A stretch of DNA of 64,000 bases from contig NZ_RZRU01000021.1 in the NCBI RefSeq assembly GCF_003997495.1, positions 1 through 64,000 of the forward strand, read 5' to 3'. The notes under the pieces are model-generated. The model saw nothing but the letters and a program-made list of their open reading frames with translations. It searched no databases and had not been told where the DNA came from. Both the position numbers and the translations under genes were made by a program. Source of the stretch: Mesorhizobium sp. M7A.F.Ca.US.008.03.1.1 (GTDB lineage Bacteria > Pseudomonadota > Alphaproteobacteria > Rhizobiales > Rhizobiaceae). Below are positions 8,855-16,752 of the stretch, piece after piece; within the stretch, counting starts at the first letter, position 1; each line of letters starts with the position of its first letter.

Positions 8855-10048
8855 TCAGCCCTGTCCGAACCAGTCTTCTATGAAGCGCTGGTAGATTTGC
8901 GTCAGCGTCTCGAGGTCGGCAATGGCGACGCGCTCGTCGACCATGTGCATGGTCTTGCCGACCAGCCCGAACTCGACCACCGGGCAATAGTCCTTGATGA
9001 AACGTGCGTCGGACGTGCCACCGGAGGTCGACAGGGTCGGCTCCTTGCCGACCGCCGACTTGATCGAGCCGCGCAGCGTTTCGATCAGCCTGTCGTCATG
9101 GGTCAGGAAGACATGGCTCGGCCGGTCGCGCCAGACGAGCTCGTAGTCGACCGGCGTCTTCTTGCCCTGCCGGTACTTCTTGCGCCTGGCTGCCTGGTCG
9201 AGCCGGTTGTGGATTTCGGCCTGCAAGGTCTCGTCCGTCCAGGTGTCGTTGAAGCGAATGTTGAAGGTCGCGGTCGCTTTGGCCGGGATGACATTGGTGG
9301 CCGGGTTGCCGACATCGATGGAGGTGATCTCCAGATTGGTTGGCTGGAAATCCCTGGTTCCCTTGTCGAAAACCGGATGCAGCAAGGCATCGACCAGGCT
9401 CATCAGCCCGCGCACCGGATTGTCGGCCAACTGCGGATAGGCGACATGGCCCTGGCGGCCATTGACGGTGACGGCGCCGGACATCGAGCCGCGGCGGCCG
9501 ATCTTGATCATGTCGCCGAGCGCGTCCGGATTGGTCGGCTCGCCGACGAGGGAGGCATCCCATTTCTCGCCCCTGGAAGCCGCCCATTCGAGCAGCTTGA
9601 CCGTGCCGTTGATCGCGGGGCCTTCCTCGTCGCCGGTGATCAGCAGCGAGACCGAGCCTTTCGGACCGCCATTGGCCTCGACATGGCGCGCCACGGCGGC
9701 GATGAAACAGGCAATGCCGCCCTTCATGTCGACGGCGCCGCGGCCATACATCTCGCCATTGGCGATCTCGGCGGCGAAGGGCGGATGCGTCCAGGCGGCT
9801 TCGTCGCCGACAGGCACCACGTCGGTGTGGCCGGCAAACATCAGATGCGGGCCGTTGCCGGACCGTCGCGCATAGAGGTTCTCGATGTTGGGCGTGCCGT
9901 CTTCGGAAAACACCGGCCGGTCGACCAGGAAGCCGAGCGGCTTCAGCATCGTCTCCAGCGCGGTCAGCGCGCCGCCCTCAGCGGGCGTCACCGAAGCGCA
10001 ACGGATAAGGGCGGCGAGGTTTTCGGCAGGATCGGTCGGCAGCGTCAT
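8855..10048 (-). CDS. dapE: Succinyl-diaminopimelate desuccinylase
   Basis: A 397-residue M20-family metallohydrolase that releases succinate from N-succinyl-LL-diaminopimelate in lysine and peptidoglycan precursor synthesis. The metal-site motifs are GHTDVV, YGRGAVDMKGG, TGDEEGPA, TSGGTSDARF and MHMVDE. The start at 10048 (MTLPTDP) fits the family; an ATG at 10084 adds twelve residues. No good ribosome site is seen for either. dapD, the preceding pathway step, is 2.7 kb away on the same strand. Confidence 0.95.
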   Translation of the reverse strand: MTLPTDPAENLAALIRCASVTPAEGGALTALETMLKPLGFLVDRPVFSEDGTPNIENLYARRSGNGPHLMFAGHTDVVPVGDEAAWTHPPFAAEIANGEMYGRGAVDMKGGIACFIAAVARHVEANGGPKGSVSLLITGDEEGPAINGTVKLLEWAASRGEKWDASLVGEPTNPDALGDMIKIGRRGSMSGAVTVNGRQGHVAYPQLADNPVRGLMSLVDALLHPVFDKGTRDFQPTNLEITSIDVGNPATNVIPAKATATFNIRFNDTWTDETLQAEIHNRLDQAARRKKYRQGKKTPVDYELVWRDRPSHVFLTHDDRLIETLRGSIKSAVGKEPTLSTSGGTSDARFIKDYCPVVEFGLVGKTMHMVDERVAIADLETLTQIYQRFIEDWFGQG

Positions 10049-10175
10049 GGCAAAAGCGATAGTCGAAAGCGCAGGGCCTGTCACGGCCAGACATGGAGGC
10101 CAGCCTCATGGCTGGCGATACCGCCGATATTATGGTTTTCATGTCGTATAGTTGCGACCCGGCGCGGGCGACAGG

Positions 10176-11216
10176 ATGGCAGACAAGGACAAACGGATCG
10201 TCATAGCCGGTGCCGGCAGCATAGGCTTCTATGCCGGCGGCTGCCTGGCGCTTGCCGGCCGAGAGGTCATTCTGCTGGCCCGGCCGCGCATTGAGGCAGC
10301 GTTGCGGCAGGACGGATTGCGGGTCAGCGACCTTGAGGGCCGCGACCGCTCGATCAAGCCGGAGGCACTTGTCGTCACTGCAGATCCGGCCGCCGCCCTG
10401 CCGCAGGCGGGAGTGATTCTGGTCACGGTCAAGAGCGGCGCGACGCAGGATATGGCGGATCTCATCAAAGCCCATGCCCCTCCCGAGGCGCTGGTGGTCA
10501 GCCTGCAGAACGGTGTCGACAATGCCGACAGGCTGCGCGCTGGACTTGCCGGACGTACGGTGCTGGCCGGCATGGTGCCGTTCAATGTGGTGCAGTCCCC
10601 GGATGGCGAGCTGCCGCTGCGCGTGCACCGCGCCAGCGCCGGCACGGTAATGGTCGAAGATGGCGTCGCGGGCCTGGCCGACCTGCTTGGCGTCCAAGGG
10701 TTTGCGATCGAAACCCATCGCGACATGAAGGCTGTGCTGTGGGGCAAGCTGCTGATGAATTTGAACAACGCGCTGGTGGCGCTTTCCGACCTGCCGCTGG
10801 CGACCGAACTGGCCGATCGGCGCTGGCGGCTGATCCTGGCCAGCCAGATCGACGAGGCGCTGAGAGCGATGAAAGCGACCGGCATCGAGCCGGCGCGGAT
10901 CGCCGGCCTGCGGCCGGCGCTGCTGCCGAAAGTGCTCGGGCTGCCGGACTGGCTGTTCAGACTGCTGGCTCGGCGCATGCTGGCGATCGACCCGCAGGCG
11001 CGCTCATCAATGTGGGACGATTTGCAGCGCGGCCGGCCGACGGAGATCGACGACTTGCAGGGCGCCATCCTGCGGCTGGCGGAAAAAGCCGGCACGCCGG
11101 TGCCCACGGTTCAGCGGATCACCGCCTTGGTGCGCGCGGCGGAAGCGGAGCGGCTTGGCTCGCCGGGCCTGGCGCCGGAGCAGATTGTTGCACCGGTCGG
11201 CCGTCGATCAACGTGA
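10176..11216 (+). CDS. Ketopantoate reductase family (ApbA/PanE) protein
   Basis: A 346-residue NADP-binding protein of the ApbA/PanE family. The Rossmann motif GAGSIG is near residue 11, VVSLQNGVDN is the typical central stretch, and the C-terminal helical domain includes WGKLLMNLNNALVAL and SSMWDDLQRGRPTEID. The family reduces 2-dehydropantoate to pantoate, but many paralogues have other substrates. A second member lies at 49776-50756, so the pantothenate role cannot be assigned to either with confidence. The last 98 bp overlap the opposite-strand gene 11119-11892. GCGACAGG precedes the ATG. Confidence 0.85.
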   Translation: MADKDKRIVIAGAGSIGFYAGGCLALAGREVILLARPRIEAALRQDGLRVSDLEGRDRSIKPEALVVTADPAAALPQAGVILVTVKSGATQDMADLIKAHAPPEALVVSLQNGVDNADRLRAGLAGRTVLAGMVPFNVVQSPDGELPLRVHRASAGTVMVEDGVAGLADLLGVQGFAIETHRDMKAVLWGKLLMNLNNALVALSDLPLATELADRRWRLILASQIDEALRAMKATGIEPARIAGLRPALLPKVLGLPDWLFRLLARRMLAIDPQARSSMWDDLQRGRPTEIDDLQGAILRLAEKAGTPVPTVQRITALVRAAEAERLGSPGLAPEQIVAPVGRRST

Positions 11217-11892
11217 TCTTCTGCCAGATTTTCCGCGACAGGTTGGACGCCAGGTTCTCTATGTCGTTGACGCCGTCGATGACCACGTCGTCATTGACTG
11301 ACTGTGCGAACAATGCGGCGATCTTGCCGGTGATCGACAGCATTTCGGAGCAATAGTCGAGGTAACGGGCCAGGTCGGCGGCATTGGTAATGCGGGCTGG
11401 CGAATGCGACGTCGGCTTGAAATCGGCCGACAGCGCCGCCGGATCCTTGGTCAGCTGGTGCATGTCGATGACGTGGATCAGCGAGCGCAGGCCATGCAGC
11501 TGGCGAAAGACCCGCTTGCGCTTGATGCGCTCCTCGGAGCGGGTCAAGGCGAGAAATCCGACAATGGCGAGGATGAACATGTTGAGCGAAGCTTCGATGC
11601 CTTGCACCGACTGGACGGCATCACCGGGTTTGGAAATGCGGTCGAATGGCAGGACGGTGCCGACGAAGATGAACATCAATGCGCCGGCAACGACAGCGGC
11701 GACGATGAGGCCGCGCAGCCACCAGATCGGCGCTTCCAGGGCCTTGGCGCCCTGTGCCAGATCGCGCGACAGCGAGACCAGTTCGGCGGCAACGCCGCGC
11801 AGGCCGGCATCGGGAAAGCGCTCCGCAACGCGCGTCTCCAGCAGTTCTGCCGTCTCGATGATCAGCTTCGGATCAAGCGTACGGTAGCGCAT
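11119..11892 (-). CDS. Two-segment membrane protein, unknown
   Basis: A 257-residue protein with two hydrophobic segments (about residues 61-81 and 104-122), separated by a short polar loop and followed by a cytoplasmic-looking C-terminal half rich in charged helices. I recognise no domain. The start at 11892 (MRYRTLDPK) is preferred over the longer frame, which begins inside the downstream gene. It ends the dapD-DUF805-DUF805 minus-strand run and may belong to that transcript. Confidence 0.6.
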   Translation of the reverse strand: MRYRTLDPKLIIETAELLETRVAERFPDAGLRGVAAELVSLSRDLAQGAKALEAPIWWLRGLIVAAVVAGALMFIFVGTVLPFDRISKPGDAVQSVQGIEASLNMFILAIVGFLALTRSEERIKRKRVFRQLHGLRSLIHVIDMHQLTKDPAALSADFKPTSHSPARITNAADLARYLDYCSEMLSITGKIAALFAQSVNDDVVIDGVNDIENLASNLSRKIWQKITLIDGRPVQQSAPAPGPASQAAPLPPRAPRR

Positions 11893-11905
11893 GTCCGATC
11901 GAACC

Positions 11906-12298
11906 TCAGGGTTGTGCCGGCTCGTTGGTGCGCCGGCCATAGCGGTTGGGTCCAGGCTGCCCCGGAAACAGGCACAAGACAAGGAAGGCTACGATCGAGA
12001 CCACCGGCACGAACAGGATCAGCGCGGCAATGCCAGGCTTGTCCAAATCGTGCAGCCGCTTCACCGCCAAGGCGATGTTCGACCACAGCGAGGCGATGAA
12101 GGCGACGAAGAAGATGAACGACCACATGTTGCTCTCGGCCGAACCTTCCGGCACCAGCGTGAAGCGGTAGAGCGGGAAGGCCTGGATGATGGCGACGAGC
12201 AATCCGCCAAGAAAATAGGCCGCGCGACTGACGCGGCCCGAGGTTTTGAAGAAAAGCCAGGTGAGATCTGATCTGTCAGGCAAGCGGGTCCGGTCCAT
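11906..12298 (-). CDS. DUF805 family membrane protein (copy 2)
   Basis: A 130-residue DUF805 protein with three to four membrane segments. The family signature around KRLHDLDKPG is present, and CLFPGQPGPNRYG is the usual C-terminal stretch. The function of DUF805 is unknown. It overlaps the other DUF805 gene by 23 bp, so the two are translated in tandem. Confidence 0.8.
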   Translation of the reverse strand: MDRTRLPDRSDLTWLFFKTSGRVSRAAYFLGGLLVAIIQAFPLYRFTLVPEGSAESNMWSFIFFVAFIASLWSNIALAVKRLHDLDKPGIAALILFVPVVSIVAFLVLCLFPGQPGPNRYGRRTNEPAQP

Positions 12299-12638
12299 AT
12301 TGATTGGCGCCCCTGGCGCCTTCGAGAATGCCGCATTCCACCAGAAACCAGATCGGGCCGATCAATGGCACCAGCATGATCAGGCTCCACCAGCCCGACT
12401 TGCCGCGATCATGCCAGCGCTTGGCGTAGACTGCGAGTGCGAAATAAATCGAGGCCAGAGCGATGAGAATGCCGATGATGCCGATCTGGGCGCCACTGGC
12501 GGTGGTGATACGTGTACCGAGGATCGCATCGAGAATGAAGGCAACTATGCCAATGACGATGAAAACGCCAATCGCGGCCCAGAACTTGCCACGGTTGATG
12601 CGGCCATCAAAGCTTGTGAGCAGATATTTCCAGTCCAT
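12276..12638 (-). CDS. DUF805 family membrane protein (copy 1)
   Basis: A 120-residue DUF805 protein. It shows the usual N-terminal FDGRINRGKFW, the core KRWHDRGKSGWW and the ending GANQYGPDP, with four hydrophobic segments. The ATG at 12638 is preceded by GGAGGGGTG. It lies 72 bp after dapD on the same strand and is probably in its operon. As the first of two overlapping DUF805 genes it could form a heteromer with the other; that is inference. Confidence 0.82.
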   Translation of the reverse strand: MDWKYLLTSFDGRINRGKFWAAIGVFIVIGIVAFILDAILGTRITTASGAQIGIIGILIALASIYFALAVYAKRWHDRGKSGWWSLIMLVPLIGPIWFLVECGILEGARGANQYGPDPLA

Positions 12639-12710
12639 GTCACCCCTCCATATTGAACCAGCGCGACCGATTGTCGCGCCGGCGGAAGGTGCGCTCGCTT
12701 TGCGCAAAGA

Positions 12711-13565
12711 TCAATCGCGCAGCAATTCGTTGATCGAGGTCTTGGACCTGGTCCTGGCATCGACGCGCTTGACGATGACGGCGCAGTAGAGATTGGGGCC
12801 AGGCTCGTTGTTCGGAAAAGGCTTGCCCGGCAGCGAACCGGCGACAACCACCGAATTCGGCGGCACTTCGCCGTAGAAAATCTCGCCGGTGGCGCGGTCG
12901 ACGATCTTGGTAGACTGGCCGATGAAGACACCCATGCCGAGCACCGAGCCTTCGCGCACGATGCAGCCCTCGACCACTTCCGAGCGCGCGCCGATAAAGC
13001 AATTGTCCTCTATGATGGTCGGGCCGGCCTGCATCGGCTCCAGCACCCCGCCGATGCCGACGCCGCCGGAAAGATGCACGTTCTTGCCGATCTGGGCACA
13101 GGAGCCTACCCCGACCCAAGTGTCGATCATGGTGCCTGTATCGACATAGGCGCCGACATTGACGAAGGAAGGCATCAGCACGGCGCCCGGCGCGATATAG
13201 GCCGAGCGACGCACGATCGACCCCGGCACGGCACGAAAGCCCGCCTTTTCGAAATCGACAGCGCCCCAGCCGTCGAACTTCGACGGCACCTTGTCCCACC
13301 ACACCGCTTCGCCGGGACCACCCTTGATGATCTCCATCGGGTTGAGCCGGAAGGACAACAGCACGGCCTTCTTCAGCCACTGGTTGACATGCCACTTGCC
13401 GTCGGCCTGCCGCTCGGCGACGCGGACGGCGCCGCGGTCGAGCAGGTCGAGCGCCGACTGGATGGCATCGCGCGTTTCGCCGCGCGTCTCAGTCGAAATC
13501 GCGTCGCGTTCCTCGAAGGCCTTCTCGATGGTCTTTTCGAGGCTCGCCAGATCGGGCTTCGACAT
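12711..13565 (-). CDS. dapD: Tetrahydrodipicolinate N-succinyltransferase
   Basis: A 284-residue enzyme that succinylates tetrahydrodipicolinate in the succinylase branch of lysine synthesis. The left-handed beta-helix hexapeptide repeats run from about residue 105 to 225 (for example GAVLMPSFVNVGAYVDTGTM). Length and start are normal. It works directly upstream of dapE in the pathway. The 227 bp between it and the divergent LOG gene hold two small hairpins (GTTAAG/CTTAAC near 13588-13607 and GGCAGGC/GCCTGCC at 13636-13652), whose role is unknown. Confidence 0.95.
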   Translation of the reverse strand: MSKPDLASLEKTIEKAFEERDAISTETRGETRDAIQSALDLLDRGAVRVAERQADGKWHVNQWLKKAVLLSFRLNPMEIIKGGPGEAVWWDKVPSKFDGWGAVDFEKAGFRAVPGSIVRRSAYIAPGAVLMPSFVNVGAYVDTGTMIDTWVGVGSCAQIGKNVHLSGGVGIGGVLEPMQAGPTIIEDNCFIGARSEVVEGCIVREGSVLGMGVFIGQSTKIVDRATGEIFYGEVPPNSVVVAGSLPGKPFPNNEPGPNLYCAVIVKRVDARTRSKTSINELLRD

Positions 13566-13792
13566 GAATTCGCTCCATTACCAAGCTGTTAAGAGGCTGC
13601 GCCTTAACCTGTTTTGAAAGTCGCGCGGACCTCTTGGCAGGCTTTGCCTGCCTGGGTCTTTGCATGTAGCAGGTTCTTGTCGCAAAACCGCCGGACACTT
13701 TTGCGGAACCTGCTTATGTTAAGGCTCAATGGGGGTCAATCGCGCCTGCGTCATGGGACGACGCAGTCAAGGGAATTTGGACGGGTAATCTG

Positions 13793-14638
13793 ATGACTCC
13801 TATGGAAAAGGCGGGGTGGACGCCGCTGCCGCATTCGGACGAGGATCTGGAGCGGTCGAAGAGCGTACCGGACACGCCGCAGACACGTGCCGAAACCTAC
13901 CGGCTCGCCTGGAACGATCCTGACTTCATGACGCGGCGCGAGTTGCGCGCGGTCAGGCTGCAGCTCGAACTCCTGAAACCGGAAATGATCCTGGCCGAAC
14001 GCGGCATTCGCTCGACGGTGATCCTGTTCGGCGGCGCGCGCCTGCCGGAACCCGGCGGCGAGGCCTGGGCAGCCAAGAACGAGACGCAGAAGAAGAACCT
14101 CGAGGAGAACAGCAAATACTACGAGGAAGCCCGCAAATTCGCCCGCCTCTGCTCGCAGCAGTCGGCTACCTCCTATTACCGCGAATATGTCGTGGTGACC
14201 GGCGGCGGGCCCGGCGTGATGGAAGCGGGAAACCGCGGCGCCGACGATGTCGGCGCGCCGTCGATCGGCCTCAACATCGTCCTGCCGCACGAGCAGGCGC
14301 CGAACATCTATGTGACGCCGGAGCTCTGCTTCAACTTCCATTATTTCGCTATCCGCAAGATGCATTTCGTCATGCGCGCCAAGGCGGTCGCGGTGTTTCC
14401 GGGCGGCTTCGGCACGATGGACGAATTCTTCGAGACGCTCACCCTGATCCAGACAGGGCGCATGGAGCGCGTGCCGGTGATCCTGTTCGGCAAATCCTTC
14501 TGGAAGCGGGCGATCGATCTCGATTTCCTCGCCGAGCAAGGCACGATCAGCCCCGGTGACCAGGACATCATCGACTTCGTCGACACCGCCGACGAAGCCT
14601 GGGAGATCATCAGCCGGTTCTACAAGTTAGGGGAGTAG
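13793..14638 (+). CDS. LOG family (TIGR00730-type) protein
   Basis: A 281-residue protein with the lysine-decarboxylase-like LOG fold. The motifs GGGPGVMEAGNRGA and PGGFGTMDEFFE are both present. LOG enzymes release free cytokinin bases or hydrolyse nucleoside 5'-monophosphates; the long N-terminal extension (about 85 residues) marks the larger bacterial subfamily, whose physiological substrate is usually unknown. The start at 13793 gives MTPMEK; a second ATG is nine bases later. Confidence 0.85.
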   Translation: MTPMEKAGWTPLPHSDEDLERSKSVPDTPQTRAETYRLAWNDPDFMTRRELRAVRLQLELLKPEMILAERGIRSTVILFGGARLPEPGGEAWAAKNETQKKNLEENSKYYEEARKFARLCSQQSATSYYREYVVVTGGGPGVMEAGNRGADDVGAPSIGLNIVLPHEQAPNIYVTPELCFNFHYFAIRKMHFVMRAKAVAVFPGGFGTMDEFFETLTLIQTGRMERVPVILFGKSFWKRAIDLDFLAEQGTISPGDQDIIDFVDTADEAWEIISRFYKLGE

Positions 14639-14649
14639 GGCTGGGAGTC

Positions 14650-14747
14650 GGGGAATTGAAGAATTGAAGAATGAGGGGATTGCGGCTCTGCGTTCGGATC
14701 GATCCCCAATTCGTCAGTTCTTCATTTCTTCATTTCTTCAATTCCCC
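14650..14747. repeat. Imperfect inverted repeat with GAAGAA/TTCTTC runs
   Basis: A perfect 14-bp arm (GGGGAATTGAAGAA at 14650, its complement ending at 14747) encloses further imperfect GAAGAAT and TTCTTCATT repeats. It sits between the convergent LOG and HAD genes. The right arm runs through the HAD stop codon and encodes its last residues. It could work as a two-way terminator, but there is no clean U-run hairpin. Confidence 0.6.
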
Positions 14748-15460
14748 AATTCCCCTCCCCCCTCCTCCACAATCGCCGTCAGAAACCCCGCCAGATCGTC
14801 GGTGACGAAATCGACATCATCCTCATTGGCCGGGTCGCGCTCCCAGATCTCGGAAAAGGTCGGCTCGAAATTGCGCGGCACGATAAGCACAGTGGTCATG
14901 CCGAGCGACTTCGGCACCGAGAGGTTACGGGCAAGGTCTTCGAACATCACCGCATTGTGGCCGGTGACGGCGTGGAGTTCGGCGAACTTCTCGTAGGTCT
15001 GGCGCGCCGGCTTGGGATTGAGCCCGGCGGCGACGATGTCGAAGATGTCGTCGAAATGGTCGAGGATGCCGAGCTGGCGCGCGGTGCGCTCGGCGTGCCT
15101 GCGGTCGCCATTGGTGAAGATGAATTTGCGGCCCGGAAGCTGCCGGATGGCGGTGCCGAGAACGGGATCTGGCACCAGCCATGAATAGTCGATGTCGTGG
15201 ACCTTCTCGAGGAAATCGTCGGGGTCGATGCCATGGCGTGTCATCAGACCGTTCAGTGTCGTGCCATATTCGCGGTAGAGTTCCTTCTGCAGCTTGCGCG
15301 CGTCGTCGCGCGGCAGCGCCAGAAGTTCGCCGACATAGGCGGTCATCTTGACGTCGATCTGCGAGAACAGGTTCGAATGATGCGGATAAAGCGTGTTGTC
15401 GAGGTCGAACACCCAATCGGTGACATGGGCGAAGCGGGCGGGGTCAGGGAGCGTGGTCAT
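14738..15460 (-). CDS. HAD-family pyrimidine 5'-nucleotidase
   Basis: A 240-residue HAD hydrolase. Motif I is DLDNTLYP (with nucleophile Asp in VFDLDNTL), motif II FIFTNGD, and motif IV the acidic MFEDLARNL. These match the pyrimidine 5'-nucleotidase (SDT1/TIGR01993-like) group, which dephosphorylates UMP and CMP. The ATG at 15460 has AAGGA upstream. A much longer frame upstream is only a shadow of the GGDEF gene. Confidence 0.88.
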   Translation of the reverse strand: MTTLPDPARFAHVTDWVFDLDNTLYPHHSNLFSQIDVKMTAYVGELLALPRDDARKLQKELYREYGTTLNGLMTRHGIDPDDFLEKVHDIDYSWLVPDPVLGTAIRQLPGRKFIFTNGDRRHAERTARQLGILDHFDDIFDIVAAGLNPKPARQTYEKFAELHAVTGHNAVMFEDLARNLSVPKSLGMTTVLIVPRNFEPTFSEIWERDPANEDDVDFVTDDLAGFLTAIVEEGGGELGN

Positions 15461-15620
15461 GCGATCCTTATGGCATGAAACGGGCCGCCTGAAAGAGACT
15501 TTATCCACAACTTCTGCTCGCTGAGGTTGCGTAAATCGCGTCACGATTAAAATTTTATGCATCCGGGAAAGGTGGCCTTCAGGGCTTGCTGGCAGAGAGG
15601 CAGTCTTGTGGGAGCAAGCG

Positions 15621-16382
15621 ATGAACAGCATAATACTGAGATCCGCCGCCGTTGCTTTCGCCTCTGTCGCGGCCTCTCTCCTGCTGACCCTGATCATCGT
15701 TCCGGCGATGGGATTTCCGGTCAACCGCACGATCTGGCTGACCTCCACGCTCTGTCCGCTGGTGCTGGCATGGGTCGCCAGCGCAAGCACTTTCTGGCAA
15801 AGCGACAGGCTGAAAAACGCGCATCGCGACCTCGCCCGCGCCCATGCCCAGCTCGCTGCCGCGCATCGCCGCCTGGCGGAAAAGGCAAGCCGCGACGACA
15901 TGACCGGCATGCTCAACCGGGAAAGCTTCTTTGCCGCGCTCGACGCTTCGCGCCGCAAGTCCGATCGCGGCGCGCTGCTGATCATCGACGCCGACCACTT
16001 CAAGAAGATCAACGATAATTTTGGCCACCTGACCGGCGATGACGCGCTGCTTCTGATCGCCAGCGCGATCCAGCGCGGCGTGCGCAGCGGCGATGTGCTC
16101 GGCCGCATCGGCGGCGAGGAGTTCGGCGCCTTCCTTATCGGCGCCACCGAGCAGGAGGCCAAGCGCGTCGCCGAGCGCATTCGCCGCGAAGTCGAGCTGA
16201 TCCGCTTCCGGCCCGTCGACGAGCGGACCATTCCGCTCACGGTCAGCATCGGCGGCACCATCTGCGGCGAGGAAGCCAGTGTGTCGGAGCTGATGCGCGC
16301 CGCCGACCGGCGCCTCTACCAGGCCAAGCATCAGGGCCGAAACCTGACGATCCTAGATACGGATATCTCCGCGGCGGCGTGA
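15621..16382 (+). CDS. Membrane diguanylate cyclase (GGDEF)
   Basis: A 253-residue protein with two N-terminal membrane segments (about 8-30 and 38-58), a short coiled linker and a GGDEF domain from about residue 90. The catalytic motif is GGEEF at 164-168. The RxxD inhibitory site (Arg155, Asp158) lies five residues before it, so the enzyme should make cyclic-di-GMP and be inhibited by it. No periplasmic sensor domain is present. GGGAGC precedes the ATG. Confidence 0.9.
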   Translation: MNSIILRSAAVAFASVAASLLLTLIIVPAMGFPVNRTIWLTSTLCPLVLAWVASASTFWQSDRLKNAHRDLARAHAQLAAAHRRLAEKASRDDMTGMLNRESFFAALDASRRKSDRGALLIIDADHFKKINDNFGHLTGDDALLLIASAIQRGVRSGDVLGRIGGEEFGAFLIGATEQEAKRVAERIRREVELIRFRPVDERTIPLTVSIGGTICGEEASVSELMRAADRRLYQAKHQGRNLTILDTDISAAA

Positions 16383-16575
16383 TCCGATCCGCCACAACCC
16401 GCCCGTTAAGGAAATTCTAACGCTGTTTGCACTCGGTTGCGCCGTTTAGCCGGGTTTTCACTGCTTTGCGGCCAGACTTGGCACGATACTGGCTTCCACG
16501 GTGATGCATGTGTCGTTCCGGGAATTGCCGTTCTGGGAACGCCATGCAGTGCCGAAGCCCAGCCGAGAGACAGCC

Positions 16576-16752
16576 ATGAGTTTCTTCATCAAAAAAATGT
16601 CACGCCGCGCGCTCGTGCAGGCGCTGATCGCATTGCCTGCTCTGTCTTTGTTCCGCAAGCTGCCTGATGCCGATGCCGCCGGTCCAAAGCCCGACCCGAA
16701 CGAGATCGTCGAGGTCAATGGCTGGATCCTGAAACGGAGCGACCTGGCATGA
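16576..16752 (+). CDS. Tat-signal mini-protein paired with a GMC oxidoreductase
   Basis: A 58-residue protein: a twin-arginine signal (MSRRALVQALIALPALSLF), then only about 30 residues ending in VEVNGWILKRSDLA. It overlaps the oxidoreductase start by 4 bp (ATGA). In related dehydrogenases a small Tat-exported subunit carries the catalytic subunit, which has no signal of its own, across the membrane. This one is much shorter than those of gluconate or fructose dehydrogenase (roughly 150-200 residues). The carrier role is inference. Confidence 0.65.
   Translation: MSFFIKKMSRRALVQALIALPALSLFRKLPDADAAGPKPDPNEIVEVNGWILKRSDLA

Noticed and set aside
15461..16261. N-terminal extension of the HAD nucleotidase to 16261
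   Set aside because: The extra sequence is the antisense of the GGDEF gene, and a good ribosome site precedes the ATG at 15460.
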